A stretch of DNA of 64,000 nucleotides, taken from assembly GCF_001742225.1 (NCBI RefSeq), contig NZ_CP017075.1:1178001-1242000 (forward strand), given 5' to 3'. The DNA is from Novosphingobium resinovorum (GTDB lineage: Bacteria; Pseudomonadota; Alphaproteobacteria; Sphingomonadales; Sphingomonadaceae). Positions 1-9,693 of this stretch are shown here, piece by piece. Numbering within the stretch: position 1 is the first letter of the stretch; the number at the start of each line of letters is the position of its first letter. The translations under genes and the position numbers were made by a program. The notes beneath the pieces were generated by a model. It searched no databases. It was not told the origin of the DNA and saw nothing but the letters and a program-made list of their open reading frames with translations.

Positions 1-2
1 AC

Positions 3-701
3 GCGCATTGCGACCTCCTGCTCGTCGGCGACAGCCTCGGTCAGGTGATCTACGGATTGCCCTCCAGCGTGCCGGTGACATTGGAGATGATGATCGCCCA
101 CGGCGCCGCCGTCGTGCGTGGCAGCTACCATGCCGCCGTCATCGTCGACATGCCCTTTGGCACTTACGAGCAGTCGCCCCAACAGGCCTTCGCCAATGCA
201 TCGAGGCTGCTGAAGGAAACCGGCTGCGCGGGCGTGAAGCTCGAAGGCGGAGCGGCGATGGCGGAAACGGTACGCTTCCTGAACGAGCGCGGCATCCCCG
301 TACAGGGCCACATCGGCCTGACCCCGCAGGCGGTGAACGTGCTCGGCGGCTACAATGCGCGCGGCCGCAGCGAGGCCGAGGCGGCCAAGATCGTCGCCGA
401 TGCCAAGGCGCTCGACGAAGCCGGAGCGTTCTCGATCGTGATCGAGGGCGTCGTCGAGACGATCGCCATCGAAGCCACCCGCGCCATCGCCTGTCCCAGC
501 ATCGGCATCGGCGGCTCGGCACAGTGCGACGGGCAGGTACTGGTTACCGAGGACATGCTCGGCATGTTCGAGCGGGTGCCGCGCTTCGTGAAGAAGTATG
601 CCGACATGGGCTCGGTGGTTTCGGAAGCAGCCGCGCAGTACGCCGCAGAAGTGCGCGATCGCAGCTTCCCCGGCATCGAGCAGACTTACCAGCCGAAGTG
701 A
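3..701 (+). CDS. panB: 3-methyl-2-oxobutanoate hydroxymethyltransferase, 5' end missing
   Basis: PanB transfers a hydroxymethyl group from methylene-tetrahydrofolate to 2-ketoisovalerate, giving ketopantoate, the first step of pantothenate and CoA synthesis in the cytosol. The reading frame is already open at the window edge: the first codons read [18 protein letters not shown], which is the family's metal-binding and active-site segment, so the start lies outside. Further family segments are [23 protein letters not shown] and GIGGS. About 232 codons are present, against roughly 260-290 for whole enzymes, so only the N-terminal strand and helix are missing. The gene ends at TGA 699-701 and is followed by an inverted-repeat element rather than panC. 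Confidence 0.96.
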   Translation, partial: AHCDLLLVGDSLGQVIYGLPSSVPVTLEMMIAHGAAVVRGSYHAAVIVDMPFGTYEQSPQQAFANASRLLKETGCAGVKLEGGAAMAETVRFLNERGIPVQGHIGLTPQAVNVLGGYNARGRSEAEAAKIVADAKALDEAGAFSIVIEGVVETIAIEATRAIACPSIGIGGSAQCDGQVLVTEDMLGMFERVPRFVKKYADMGSVVSEAAAQYAAEVRDRSFPGIEQTYQPK

Positions 702-760
702 CCGGGTCCGGTGGCCCACGCGAAACCGGCTTTTCCGGTTTCGCCCTTTGCGGTGGTTTA

Positions 761-880
761 TCCTCCCTGTCGCGCAGCGATGGGGAGGGGGACCGCCCGC
801 GCAGCGGGTGGTGGAGGGGTAGAACCCCCTCCGTCAGCCCTGCAGGCTGCCACCTCCCCATTGCTTCGCAACAGGGAGGA
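761..880. repeat. Family A inverted-repeat element, copy 1
   Basis: An intergenic element of about 120 bp. Its two ends are inverted copies: it opens TCCTCCCTGTCGCG and closes with CGCAACAGGGAGGA, and inside each end is a block of the type GCGATGGGGAGG / CCTCCCCATTGC. The centre carries smaller inverted repeats (CCGCCCGCGCAGCGGG). A related copy lies at 19456-19588. No coding function is seen. The form is that of a REP/BIME-like or MITE-like repeat. Together with the hairpin at 909-943 it accounts for the gap between panB and the convergent TPR gene. Confidence 0.8.
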
Positions 881-908
881 TGAACTACCGCTCACCACCC
901 CAATCAGA

Positions 909-943
909 CCACCCACCCCGCTCAGCATGAGCGGGGTGGGTGG
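909..943. terminator. Strong hairpin between convergent genes
   Basis: A perfect 16-bp stem (909-924 paired with 928-943, CCACCCACCCCGCTCA and its complement) with a 3-base loop. It sits between the ends of panB and the leftward TPR gene. There is no clear T run on either side, so it may work as a bidirectional, weakly intrinsic terminator or as an RNA-stabilising hairpin. Confidence 0.55.
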
Positions 944-1014
944 GACAACGTCCATTTCCCACCCACTCAGCTGTAGTCGCCGTCGAAAATACGGCACGGA
1001 AGCATGCCCGGCTC

Positions 1015-2838
1015 CTAGCGTGCCGCCCTGCCCTGCAACCGGCGACGGGCCTCGGCGACGGGCGCGGTATTGCCAAGCAGCGCCTGCGCCTTGTCGAGCA
1101 GCGCCCGCGCTTGTGGGGCATAGTCCCCGCTTGCCGCATAGCTGTATCCCAGGGCCTGCGCCGCAAGCGGATTCGATCGCTGGAGGCGATAGGCCGCGAG
1201 CGCATTCTCCCGCGCAGCGGCAAGGTCACCGGTGCCGGCCTCCGCCATGGCAAGGTCTGCGCGCAGATCCACGTCGCCCTCGCCGCCATTGTTGCGCAGC
1301 CACGCCAGGATCGTCCGGGCGCGCCCGAGATCGCCCGCGCCGACCGCCAGTTCCGCCGCCGCGCGCAAGGCCGGGCGGCTGGTGGGGTTCTGGCCGAGGT
1401 AGGCGGCGACCAGTTCGCGCGCGCCCTTTTGGTCGTGCGCCATCGCATAGGCCGCGAACCGGCGCTCGAAGAGGCTTTCCGGCAGCCGGATCTGCGAAGC
1501 CAGCGCGTAGCGCTCCTGCGCCTCGGCGACGTGACCCATCGCCAGTTGCACGTCGCCTGCGAGGGCCTGCGCATCGTAGAATCCGGGGTCGGACCGGCGC
1601 AGCGCCTCCGCTGCGACTTGCGCCTCGCCGGTCTGGCCGAGATGCAACATCTGGCCGATGCGGCCGCTCTCGCCCAGTACCCGAAGCTGCGCGCCCTGTC
1701 CCCTCGCCGCCCGATCAAGCAACTCCCCTGCATGCTGACGATCGCCGAGAACTTCCCAGGCCCGCGCCACGGTGGTGAGCATGTAGGGCGAGGCGTCACC
1801 GTCGGCGATGTCGTCGGCGAAGCGCAGGATGGCATAGCGGTACTGCCCCGCCATGACGATCGCGCGCAGAAGCAGTTCGCGGGCGTGCATATTGTCCGGG
1901 CGCAGCCGCAGCGCCGCTTCGAGCGCCTCGGCCGCCGCTTCCGGGTTGTCGGCAGCGATCTCGGTGATGCCGCGCAGGATGAGCACGGCAGGCTGGTCGT
2001 CGAGCTTGCCCTTTGTCCGCGCCAGCAGCCCGCGCGCGAGGCCGTAGTTGCCCGCCCTCGCCGCCAGCACCGCCTGCAGGTAGAAGGCGCGCGGGTTCTT
2101 CGGACTGAGTTCGAGCACGCGCCGGGTGATCGTCAGGCACTCGCTCGCGTGGCCCAGTTCGCCCAGCGTCGCGGCATATTCAAGCAGGACCGAGACGTCC
2201 TTGGGATCGTGCGTGATCGCGCTCTCAAACCACGGGATCGCAGCCAGCAGGCCATAGCGATCGCGCACCAGCTGACCCCGGAATTCCAGCGCGCGCACGT
2301 TGCCCTCGTCTAGTTTCAGCGCGCGGTCGGCCGCCTCGATCGCCAGCAGGTGCTCGCCGCCCGCATAGCGCAGGCGCCCGACCTCGACCCAGAGCCCGGC
2401 ATCGTTCGGGGTGATCGCCAGTGCCCGGTCGTAGGCACGTCCGGAAGCCGGAAGGTTGCCGTCGAGCCGCTCCAGCAGCCCCAGTGCGCGCCAGCCCTCG
2501 GCGGCGCTGCCTTGCGTGAACTCGCCGCGGGCAAGATAGGGCCGCGCGCGGTCGCGGCGGCTCTGTGCGAACAATGCCTCGCCCATGTAGGCGTTGACCT
2601 CTGGCGGTGCGGCTCCCTGTTCGAGCGCCGCGCGCAGCTTCATTTCCGCGTCGATGCCGTCACCCCGGGCGATGGCCTTGCGGCCTTGCCCGATGAGCTT
2701 GTCGGCGCGGGAAATCTCGCCGACGGCAACCGGCGTCGCGGTCGTCAGCACCAGCGAGAAGCACACGGCCAGCACCAGCAGCGGCGGTATCACCGCCGCG
2801 CCCCACCTGACAAATCTCCAGAAACGCCCCCCGCGCAT
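1015..2838 (-). CDS. Membrane-anchored TPR protein of the XrtA/PEP-CTERM regulatory operon (PrsT position)
   Basis: A 607-residue protein with one N-terminal membrane segment (about residues 13-33), after which the chain is almost all helical repeats of TPR type (for example GRAYDRALAITPNDAGLW and DNPEAAAEALEAALRLRPD). It starts 6 bases after prsR, so it is the last gene of a four-gene leftward operon with the sugar transferase, prsK and prsR. In exosortase-A systems a TPR protein (PrsT) accompanies PrsK/PrsR. This one is shorter than the roughly 900-residue PrsT lipoproteins and lacks a lipobox, so it is placed by position and architecture rather than by close likeness. It probably scaffolds exopolysaccharide assembly or secretion at the inner membrane; that role is inferred. 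Confidence 0.75.
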   Translation of the reverse strand: MRGGRFWRFVRWGAAVIPPLLVLAVCFSLVLTTATPVAVGEISRADKLIGQGRKAIARGDGIDAEMKLRAALEQGAAPPEVNAYMGEALFAQSRRDRARPYLARGEFTQGSAAEGWRALGLLERLDGNLPASGRAYDRALAITPNDAGLWVEVGRLRYAGGEHLLAIEAADRALKLDEGNVRALEFRGQLVRDRYGLLAAIPWFESAITHDPKDVSVLLEYAATLGELGHASECLTITRRVLELSPKNPRAFYLQAVLAARAGNYGLARGLLARTKGKLDDQPAVLILRGITEIAADNPEAAAEALEAALRLRPDNMHARELLLRAIVMAGQYRYAILRFADDIADGDASPYMLTTVARAWEVLGDRQHAGELLDRAARGQGAQLRVLGESGRIGQMLHLGQTGEAQVAAEALRRSDPGFYDAQALAGDVQLAMGHVAEAQERYALASQIRLPESLFERRFAAYAMAHDQKGARELVAAYLGQNPTSRPALRAAAELAVGAGDLGRARTILAWLRNNGGEGDVDLRADLAMAEAGTGDLAAARENALAAYRLQRSNPLAAQALGYSYAASGDYAPQARALLDKAQALLGNTAPVAEARRRLQGRAAR

Positions 2839-2844
2839 CGAAGA

Positions 2845-4212
2845 TCAGGACGGCTGCAAGTCGTACTGCTTGAGCAGGTCGTACAGCGTCGGCCGGCTGA
2901 TCCCGAGCATCTTGGCAGTGCTGGAAATGTTGCCCTCGCTACGGGCGAGAGCATGGCGGATGACCTTGCGGTCCGCCGCCTCGCGCGCGGTCTTGAGGTT
3001 CAGCGCCGTCGCCACCTGCTCGTCGGGACCGGCCAAGTCGAGGTCGCCGGCACAGACCAGCTTCTCGTCCGCCATGATCACCGCGCGCTTCACGCGGTTC
3101 TCCAGCTCGCGCACGTTGCCGGGCCAGCCCCAGGCATCGATCGCCGCCAGCGCATCGGCGGAAAAGCCCCGCACGCGCGGGTTCATCTCCTTGGCGTAGC
3201 GGGTCAGGAATGCCTTCGCCAGCAGTGTCGGATCGCCCGGCCGCTCGGCGAGGCCGGGGATGCGCACGACGATCTCGGCGAGGCGATAGAACAGGTCTTC
3301 GCGGAACCGCCCTTCGGCGATCATCCCCTCGAGGTTCTGGTGCGTGGCGCAGACGACGCGGGTATCGACCGGGATCGACTGGCGGCTGCCGACGCGCTCG
3401 ATCACGCGCTCCTGCAGAAAGCGCAGCAGCTTGACCTGCAGTTGCAGCGGAATGTCGCCGACTTCGTCGAGGAACAGGGTGCCCCCCGCCGCCTGCTCGA
3501 TCTTGCCCGGCGTGGTCTTCACAGCGCCGGTGAAGGCGCCCTTCTCGTGCCCGAACAGCTCGCTTTCGAGCAGGTTCTCCGGGATCGCCGCGCAGTTGAT
3601 CGCCACGAACTCGCGCTTGGCGCGGCCGCTGGCCTCGTGGAGCCCGCGCGCCAGCAGTTCCTTGCCGGTGCCGCTCGCTCCCAGCAGCATCACCGAGACG
3701 CTGGTATTCGCTACGCGCTCTATGGTGCGCGCCACTTTAACCATTTCCGGTGCAGCGGTGATCATCCGGCCGAGCACTTTCTCGTCCTTCTCCACCTTGC
3801 CGGCGAGGCGGCGGTTCTCTTCCTCGAGCCGGTGCAGGTGGAGCGCGCGGCGCACGATGTGACCCAGCGCATCGATGTCGACCGGCTTCTGGTAGAAGTC
3901 GTAAGCCCCGCGCGCGATCGCCTGCAGCGCGCTTTCCCGCGCCCCGTGGCCCGATGCGACGACGACCTTGGTGTCGGGCTTGAGCGCCATGATCTCGTCG
4001 AGGATCGCAAAGCCCTCGGTGGTGCCGTCCGGGTCCGGCGGCAGGCCGAGGTCGAGCGTCACCACGTCCGGCATCTCCGAGCGCAGCAGCGCTATGGCGC
4101 TGGCGCGATCCCCGGCGACGAAGACCTCGAAATCCTCGTAGGCCCACTTGAGCTGTGCCTGAAGCCCGGCGTCGTCCTCGACGATGAGCAGCTTGGGCAG
4201 AGATTCAGTCAT
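2845..4212 (-). CDS. prsR: PEP-CTERM-box sigma-54 response regulator PrsR
   Basis: A 455-residue NtrC-type activator. The receiver domain covers residues 1-125, with phospho-acceptor Asp54 (VTLDLGLPPD). The AAA+ domain has Walker A GASGTGKE (178-185) and the sigma-54 contact loop GAFTGA (225-230). A C-terminal Fis-type helix-turn-helix ends in SRPTLYDLLKQYDL. In exosortase-A bacteria PrsR, activated by PrsK, switches on sigma-54 promoters of exopolysaccharide and PEP-CTERM protein genes. Its start codon shares one base with the prsK stop, showing tight coupling with its cognate kinase. Confidence 0.93.
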   Translation of the reverse strand: MTESLPKLLIVEDDAGLQAQLKWAYEDFEVFVAGDRASAIALLRSEMPDVVTLDLGLPPDPDGTTEGFAILDEIMALKPDTKVVVASGHGARESALQAIARGAYDFYQKPVDIDALGHIVRRALHLHRLEEENRRLAGKVEKDEKVLGRMITAAPEMVKVARTIERVANTSVSVMLLGASGTGKELLARGLHEASGRAKREFVAINCAAIPENLLESELFGHEKGAFTGAVKTTPGKIEQAAGGTLFLDEVGDIPLQLQVKLLRFLQERVIERVGSRQSIPVDTRVVCATHQNLEGMIAEGRFREDLFYRLAEIVVRIPGLAERPGDPTLLAKAFLTRYAKEMNPRVRGFSADALAAIDAWGWPGNVRELENRVKRAVIMADEKLVCAGDLDLAGPDEQVATALNLKTAREAADRKVIRHALARSEGNISSTAKMLGISRPTLYDLLKQYDLQPS

Positions 4213-6314
4213 CAGGCCACCTTCTCGGCGTAGTTCGGATAGATGTCGGTCGCCGCCGCCAGCGGCAGGCGCACCGTGAAGCGAGAGCCCAGCCCCTCGC
4301 GCGATTCGACGTCGAGACGGCCGCGCATCGCGCGCACCAGCTCGCGCGCCTCGAAGGCGCCGATGCCGAAGCCGCCCGACTTGGTCGAGACGAAGGGCTT
4401 GAACAGGCGGTTGCGCACGAAGTCGGCGCTCATGCCGGTGCCGCTGTCGAGCACCTCGAAGCGGGCGTTGATCCCTTCGACCACGAGCGACAGGAACACC
4501 GGGCTCTCCGGCTCGCTGGCATCGACGGCATTCTGGACGAGGTGGACGAGCACCTGCTCCAGCGAATGCCGACTGGCGGTGACCATGATGTCGCGCGATT
4601 CGGCGAGGACGACCTGCGGGCTGTCCTTGAAGCGTTCCATGACCAGCCCGAGCACCTCGGTCGCGGCCACCTGCTCGACCCGGTCCACGCCGCCCGAACC
4701 GTAGCGCGAGAGCCGCGCCAGCAGGGCATTCAGCTTGTCCGAGGAATTGCGCAGCGTCACCAGCATGTCGGCGCGGAAGGCGGGTTTTTCCGCGTGCAGT
4801 TCGGCATTGCGCGCAAGCAGGCTGAACTGGCTGGCGAGGTTCTTGATGTCGTGCATCACGAAGGCGATGCGACGGTTGAAGTCCTCGAACCGCGCGGATT
4901 CGGCGAGCGCGAGCTGGCTGGCATTCTCCGAGAGATAGCTTGCCACCTGCTGGCCGATGACGCGCAGGAGGTCGAAGTCCTCCCAGTCGAACTTGCGCGC
5001 CAGTTGCGGCCGAGCCAGCACCACCATGCCGACGAGGCGGTCGTAATGGACGAGCGGGATCAGCGCCCAGGCGCGCGGGTGGTCGATCAGCCAGTTCGGG
5101 ATCGTGGTTCCGCTCTCACGACCCGCGCGCACATCGTCGAGATCGGCGATATAGCCGGTGCGCTCGAAATGGGCGATGTCCTGCACCGGCAGCCCGACTG
5201 CGGGCACCTCGATCTCGCGCCAGTTCCAACGGGCGGCAAGGGTCAGTTCGCCGTGCTCGCCAGGGGTAAGGAGCAGGCCCGCCGGGCTCTCGAAGACATC
5301 GGCCATCGACTGGACGACGCGCTCGCCGAGGGCCGCGCTCTGATCGGAGCCGATGGTGCGGGTGAAGCGCAGCCATTCCTCGCGATAGTCGTAGCGGTGC
5401 TGGAAGAAATGCTTGGCGAGGATGACCTTGAACCACGACCGCACCCGCCGCGAGGGCAGCACGACCAGGGCGAAGGCGCTGCCGAGCGTCAGGAAAGCCA
5501 GTTCCACCAGCCGCGCGAAGTTGCCGCCCGCGTAGGACAGCCACTGCGCCACAGCCACCATGGCGACGAGGTAGACGCCGATCACCAGCAGCGAGAACGT
5601 CTGGAACGTGACCGCCCGCGACGGGCGCAGGCGCAGGTCGTTGCGGTTCTTCGCACCGCCGATTGCGATGCAGACGGCCATGGCGATGGCGGCAACGCCT
5701 CGAATGGCCGCAATCTCGTAAGGCCAGTTTCCGGCCAGGTAGGCGATGGTGTAAAGATTGAGGTCGAAGGCCCAGAGCACTGCCAGCCCCATCGCCGGCC
5801 AGCGCAAAGCCGCCCGCGATTCGCGCGGCGCCCCCGCGTAGAGATTGTGCGCAAGGACGAGCCCGCCAACCGTCACCAGCAGGCGGAACATCACGTTGAA
5901 CTGGAATGCGAAGTCGAGGACATCGCGGTCTATCTCCAGCCGCGACAGGCCGGAATTGACGGCAAAGTGAAGGATTTCGACCGCACCGAGCGCGAAGATC
6001 ACCGGGCGGATCGGCGCAACACTGGCATCACGTCCGTCGCTGGCGAAGAGGCGATAGACCACGACCAGCCATGCAAGATTACGCGCACTCTCGGACAGCG
6101 CGGGCAGGAACGTCACTTCCGGCGTGCCGATGCCGAAGGCACAGGCAAGGCTCCACAAGGCCGTGAACAGCAGCGCGACGACCATGGCCGTGCCCGCAGC
6201 GCCGAACCGGTCGCGGCGGGAGAACAGCCAGATTGCGATGCTCGCCAGCGCGATGGCCCCCGTCAGGTCGAGCCCGACGCCCATCGTCGCCCAGACGGCG
6301 GAGGCCTTCATCAT
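4212..6314 (-). CDS. prsK: XrtA/PEP-CTERM system sensor histidine kinase PrsK
   Basis: A 700-residue inner-membrane kinase. About the first 300 residues are hydrophobic helices. A GAF-like region follows, then the phospho-acceptor His488 in FVMHDIKN. The ATPase domain has the N-box Asn595 (LVQNAVDA), the G1 motif DSGTG (623-627) and the G2 motif GFGIG (648-652). The HDIKN variant of the H-box is typical of PrsK. It overlaps the sugar transferase gene by four bases (ATGA) and runs directly into prsR, its expected partner. All catalytic motifs look intact. The signal sensed is unknown. Confidence 0.93.
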   Translation of the reverse strand: MMKASAVWATMGVGLDLTGAIALASIAIWLFSRRDRFGAAGTAMVVALLFTALWSLACAFGIGTPEVTFLPALSESARNLAWLVVVYRLFASDGRDASVAPIRPVIFALGAVEILHFAVNSGLSRLEIDRDVLDFAFQFNVMFRLLVTVGGLVLAHNLYAGAPRESRAALRWPAMGLAVLWAFDLNLYTIAYLAGNWPYEIAAIRGVAAIAMAVCIAIGGAKNRNDLRLRPSRAVTFQTFSLLVIGVYLVAMVAVAQWLSYAGGNFARLVELAFLTLGSAFALVVLPSRRVRSWFKVILAKHFFQHRYDYREEWLRFTRTIGSDQSAALGERVVQSMADVFESPAGLLLTPGEHGELTLAARWNWREIEVPAVGLPVQDIAHFERTGYIADLDDVRAGRESGTTIPNWLIDHPRAWALIPLVHYDRLVGMVVLARPQLARKFDWEDFDLLRVIGQQVASYLSENASQLALAESARFEDFNRRIAFVMHDIKNLASQFSLLARNAELHAEKPAFRADMLVTLRNSSDKLNALLARLSRYGSGGVDRVEQVAATEVLGLVMERFKDSPQVVLAESRDIMVTASRHSLEQVLVHLVQNAVDASEPESPVFLSLVVEGINARFEVLDSGTGMSADFVRNRLFKPFVSTKSGGFGIGAFEARELVRAMRGRLDVESREGLGSRFTVRLPLAAATDIYPNYAEKVA

Positions 6315-7711
6315 CGCGCGCCCTCGCTCCAGAGCACCACGCGCAAGGTCTGGAGGATGATCAGGAAGTCGAGGAAAGGCGTATAGTTCTTGGCGTAATA
6401 GAGGTCGTATTCGAGCTTGTTGCGCGAATCCTCGATCGAGGCGCCGTATGGGTAGTTGATCTGCGCCCAGCCGGTGATGCCCGGCTTCACCATGTGGCGC
6501 TCGGCGTAATAGCGCAGTTGATCCTCAAGATCGGCGACGAACTCCGGGCGCTCGGGGCGCGGGCCGACGAAGCTCATTTCGCCCTTGAGGACGGTCCAGG
6601 CCTGCGGCAGTTCGTCGATGCGGACCTTGCGGATGAACTTGCCGATGCGGGTTACGCGCGGGTCGTCCTTCGATGCCCACTGCGCGCCCGCAGCCTCGGC
6701 ATCGGTACGCATGGAACGCAGCTTGATGACGTCGAAATGCTGGCCGAACAGGCCGACGCGCGGCTGGCGGTAGAAGGCTGGTCCCCGGCTATCGACTTTC
6801 ACCAGGAGCGCGAAGATCAGGATGACCGGTGCGGTAACCGCCAGCAACAGCAGGCTGACGGCGATGTCGAACACGCGCTTGGCCGCGCTGGAAATCGCCC
6901 GGCCGGACGAGAAACCATCGGAAAAGATCAGCCAACTCGGGTTGACGGTGTCGAGATCGACGCGGCCGGTTTCGCGCTCCAGGAAGCTGGAGAACTCGTT
7001 GACGTGGACGCCCGCCGTCTTGATGCGCAGCAGGTCCTTGAGCGGCAGCGCGTTGCGCCGCTCCTCCAGCGCCAGCACCACTTCGCTGACGCCGAGGTTC
7101 TCGACGTAACGGGTCAGGTTGTTGATGGCCGAGCGGGAGATGGCCTCCTCGACCACCGGCACGCTTTCGCTCATGGCGACATAGCCGACGATGACGAAGC
7201 CGCTCTCGGGACGCTCGCCCAGTACGCGCAAGCGCTGCGCACGCTCGCCCGCACCGAGCACGAGCACCCGGCGGCGAAACGCGCTGGTGCCGAGGAAACC
7301 GCCCAGCAGCAGCCGGTTGAAGATCATCAGCACGATCGCGAAGGCCATCGAATAGGCCAGCGTCGAGCGCCAGAAATTCTGCCCGCCGACAAGAAAGTCC
7401 ACGAAGGAAAGCGCAATGACGCCGAGCGAGATCGCCACCAGCAACCGCGCCGCCGCGAACCGCATCGATCGCAGCGCGTCGGCTCCATAGACGCCTACCG
7501 CCACCATCGACAGCGAGATCACCGCGGCAAAGGCGCCGTGCGCGATAAGCCGGTCGGCCAGCGGCGCCGGGTCGATGCCGATCTGCTGCGCGCGCAGCCG
7601 CCACGATGTCTCGTTGGCCGCCGCCAGCAACAGCACGTCGACCAGCCAGAGCAGCACCACGGCATGCGGGATATAGTGTTTGAACAGACGAATCATCGTC
7701 GCTTGCGCCAT
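6311..7711 (-). CDS. Exosortase-system undecaprenyl-phosphate sugar transferase (EpsB/TIGR03013 type)
   Basis: A 466-residue polyprenyl-phosphate sugar-1-phosphate transferase that begins exopolysaccharide repeat-unit assembly on the inner membrane. N-terminal membrane helices (about 15-125) are followed by a nucleotide-binding-like domain (RRRVLVLGAGERAQ). The C-terminal bacterial sugar-transferase domain starts at KRVFDIAVS and contains the signature SFVGPRPERPEF and the conserved VKPGITGWAQIN. It is the promoter-proximal gene of the operon with prsK, prsR and the TPR gene. The 130 bases upstream are AT-richer than the surroundings, but I could not place a convincing sigma-54 -24/-12 site there. 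The exosortase gene itself is not in the window. Confidence 0.92.
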   Translation of the reverse strand: MAQATMIRLFKHYIPHAVVLLWLVDVLLLAAANETSWRLRAQQIGIDPAPLADRLIAHGAFAAVISLSMVAVGVYGADALRSMRFAAARLLVAISLGVIALSFVDFLVGGQNFWRSTLAYSMAFAIVLMIFNRLLLGGFLGTSAFRRRVLVLGAGERAQRLRVLGERPESGFVIVGYVAMSESVPVVEEAISRSAINNLTRYVENLGVSEVVLALEERRNALPLKDLLRIKTAGVHVNEFSSFLERETGRVDLDTVNPSWLIFSDGFSSGRAISSAAKRVFDIAVSLLLLAVTAPVILIFALLVKVDSRGPAFYRQPRVGLFGQHFDVIKLRSMRTDAEAAGAQWASKDDPRVTRIGKFIRKVRIDELPQAWTVLKGEMSFVGPRPERPEFVADLEDQLRYYAERHMVKPGITGWAQINYPYGASIEDSRNKLEYDLYYAKNYTPFLDFLIILQTLRVVLWSEGAR

Positions 7712-7843
7712 CCTTCGTGGCCGAATTCCGGCACTCGAACGATGGCCTAGGCTAAAGGCGTAAAATGTCGGTTACCTTGACAGGTGTGCCGATAAAATCA
7801 GTATTTTTGCCGAAAACCTGGAACGCTGCGCTGTCGGAGCGCC

Positions 7844-9169
7844 TTACATCCCCTGCTTCGCCATAAGGCGCAGCGCCGTCAGCGTGAGGGCCTGTACGCC
7901 CGAGGCGATCACCTTGTCCGCCTGCGGTGCCCAGAACGGGCTGTGCAGCGAAGGCATCGGCGGACCTCCGGCCTTCGCCGCCGCCAGCTTCGCCGGATCG
8001 GCACCGCCGACCCAGAAGATCACCGACTTGATGTGCGCCTCATCGGCGCGGCGGAACTCGCCGAAATCCTCGCCGCCCATCGCCGAAGGGGTGATTACCA
8101 CGTTGTCCGCACCCATTTTCCCCTTGAGGTCGGCAACGGCCTCCTCGGCGAACTCGGGCGTGTTCCAGGTCGCGCGGGTGTGCGGCTCCTTGACCTGGAT
8201 CTGCGGCATCAGGTCGTCCGGCAGGCCCGATGCGATCGCCTCCCCGCGCGCGACGCGGGCGATGCCGTCGAGCAGCCGCTGGCGCGTCTCGTCGGAATAG
8301 CTGCGCACTGTCAGTTCAAGCTTCGCCTGATCGGAAATGATGTTGTGCTTGGTCCCGGCGTGGAACGAGCCGACCGTCACCACCACGGGATCGAGCGGAT
8401 TGGTCTCGCGGCTCACCAGCGTCTGCAGCTTCATCACGATCGCGCTGGCGAGCACGATCGGGTCGCGCGTGGTCTGCGGGTAGGCGCCGTGCCCGCCGAC
8501 CCCGCGCACGAGCATGTCCACGCTGTCCACATTGGCGAGCGCCCAGCCTTTCGCCGCGCCGACGACACCGGCGGCAAGCTCAGGCGTATCGTGGAAGGCC
8601 AGCGTGTAATCCGGCTTGGGAAAGCGCGTGTAGAGCCCGTCCTTGAGCATCTCCAGCGCGCCCAGCCCCATCTCCTCGGCCGGCTGGCCGATCATGACCA
8701 GCGTGCCCGACCACTCCGCCTTGCGCGCGGCCATGAGACGCGCCGTCTCGATCCAGGCGGTCATGTGCGTGTCGTGGCCGCAAGCATGCATGATGCCGCT
8801 TTCCACGCCCGCCGTGGACGTGCCGCGCCTGGTTGACGCGAAGGGCAGCCCGGTCTGCTCGACAACCGGCAGCCCGTCCATGTCCGCGCGGATGAGGACG
8901 GTCTGCCCCGGCCCGTTCTTCAGGACCGCGACTATGCCGGTGCGTCCGACCTTCTCGGTGACCGTGAAACCCGCCTTGCGCGCGGCATCGGCCATGATCT
9001 TCGCACTGCGCGCTTCCTGAAAGCTGAGTTCGGGATTGGCGTGTAGATCGCGATAAGTCTCCATCAGCCCCGGCAGGTCACGCGCCACTGTATCGGCAAC
9101 GGGCTCTGCCATTGCAGGCAGGGAAACGCTCGCAAGAGCGCAGGCGGATGCAAGGAGAACGGCGCGCAT
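7844..9169 (-). CDS. Secreted M20-family amidohydrolase
   Basis: A 441-residue zinc amidohydrolase of the M20D group (hippurate hydrolase, IAA-amino-acid hydrolase, N-acyl amino acid deacetylase). An N-terminal signal peptide (MRAVLLASACALASVSLPAMA) sends it to the periplasm. The metal-binding segment HACGHDTHM is intact, and VMIGQPAEEMGLGALEML supplies the catalytic Glu pair. A dimerisation domain follows around 200-310. Substrate cannot be fixed from sequence; a periplasmic amide or N-acyl amino acid is likely. It stands alone, facing away from the 9413 gene. Confidence 0.9.
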   Translation of the reverse strand: MRAVLLASACALASVSLPAMAEPVADTVARDLPGLMETYRDLHANPELSFQEARSAKIMADAARKAGFTVTEKVGRTGIVAVLKNGPGQTVLIRADMDGLPVVEQTGLPFASTRRGTSTAGVESGIMHACGHDTHMTAWIETARLMAARKAEWSGTLVMIGQPAEEMGLGALEMLKDGLYTRFPKPDYTLAFHDTPELAAGVVGAAKGWALANVDSVDMLVRGVGGHGAYPQTTRDPIVLASAIVMKLQTLVSRETNPLDPVVVTVGSFHAGTKHNIISDQAKLELTVRSYSDETRQRLLDGIARVARGEAIASGLPDDLMPQIQVKEPHTRATWNTPEFAEEAVADLKGKMGADNVVITPSAMGGEDFGEFRRADEAHIKSVIFWVGGADPAKLAAAKAGGPPMPSLHSPFWAPQADKVIASGVQALTLTALRLMAKQGM

Positions 9170-9412
9170 GAGCGAAAGCTACGTCAGCCCCGCCAGCTCC
9201 GCAATCGGCGTGAAGTTTTTCTCATAGGCCCGATAGAAACTCCGTATCGACATTCTCTACCAAATGAATAGATTGAACCTCGAAGCGCAGGGTTCGCCTG
9301 TTCTTCCGCGGCATTTGATGGCTGTCAGCTTGCTCCGCGTCACCAACCGCTAAAGCGCACGAAACCGCAAGGCGACAACGCCGGGCTTCGTGCCTCCCGA
9401 TGGAGATACGAA

Positions 9413-9580
9413 ATGTTCAACTCGATCCCCCGCATCACCTCGCAAGTCCTGCGTGCCCGGCCCAGCACCGACGCACGCCTGCCGCACCCCTCGTGGCGCG
9501 GCGCCGCCGCTTCGCCGCCGGGAGGCGGCGCGGCCACAATCCGCAGCGCGGGCGACTTCTGGTCCCGCCTCGGCCTGTGA
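9413..9580 (+). CDS. Small Arg/Ala-rich protein, unknown
   Basis: A 55-codon frame starting at ATG 9413, with a GGAG element about 8 bases upstream, encoding MFNSIPRITSQVLRAR at the N terminus and ending DFWSRLGL. The start and end look protein-like but the middle is Pro/Ala/Gly-rich and could be chance in GC-rich DNA. I do not recognise a family. The 240 bases before it, back to the peptidase start, hold no other frame I trust. Confidence 0.35.
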   Translation: MFNSIPRITSQVLRARPSTDARLPHPSWRGAAASPPGGGAATIRSAGDFWSRLGL

Positions 9581-9693
9581 CGCTTCTGCAATGACCCCAT
9601 CGGGCGGCATCGGAATCCGCATCTCCCAAGTCTTGTCTCTTCAGGCCGGAGTTCGATGTCGCCCGTTAACATCACTTGTGACACAGTAGGCCC

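Noticed and set aside
2350..4233. A 627-codon open frame on the plus strand opposite prsR.
   Set aside because: High GC lowers stop codons on the antisense strand; composition is His/Arg/Ala-rich with no domain, while the minus-strand frame has all NtrC motifs.
7712..7843. Search for a sigma-54 promoter before the sugar transferase.
   Set aside because: TCGGCACACCTGTCAAGG lacks the -12 GC at the right spacing; no acceptable match was found.
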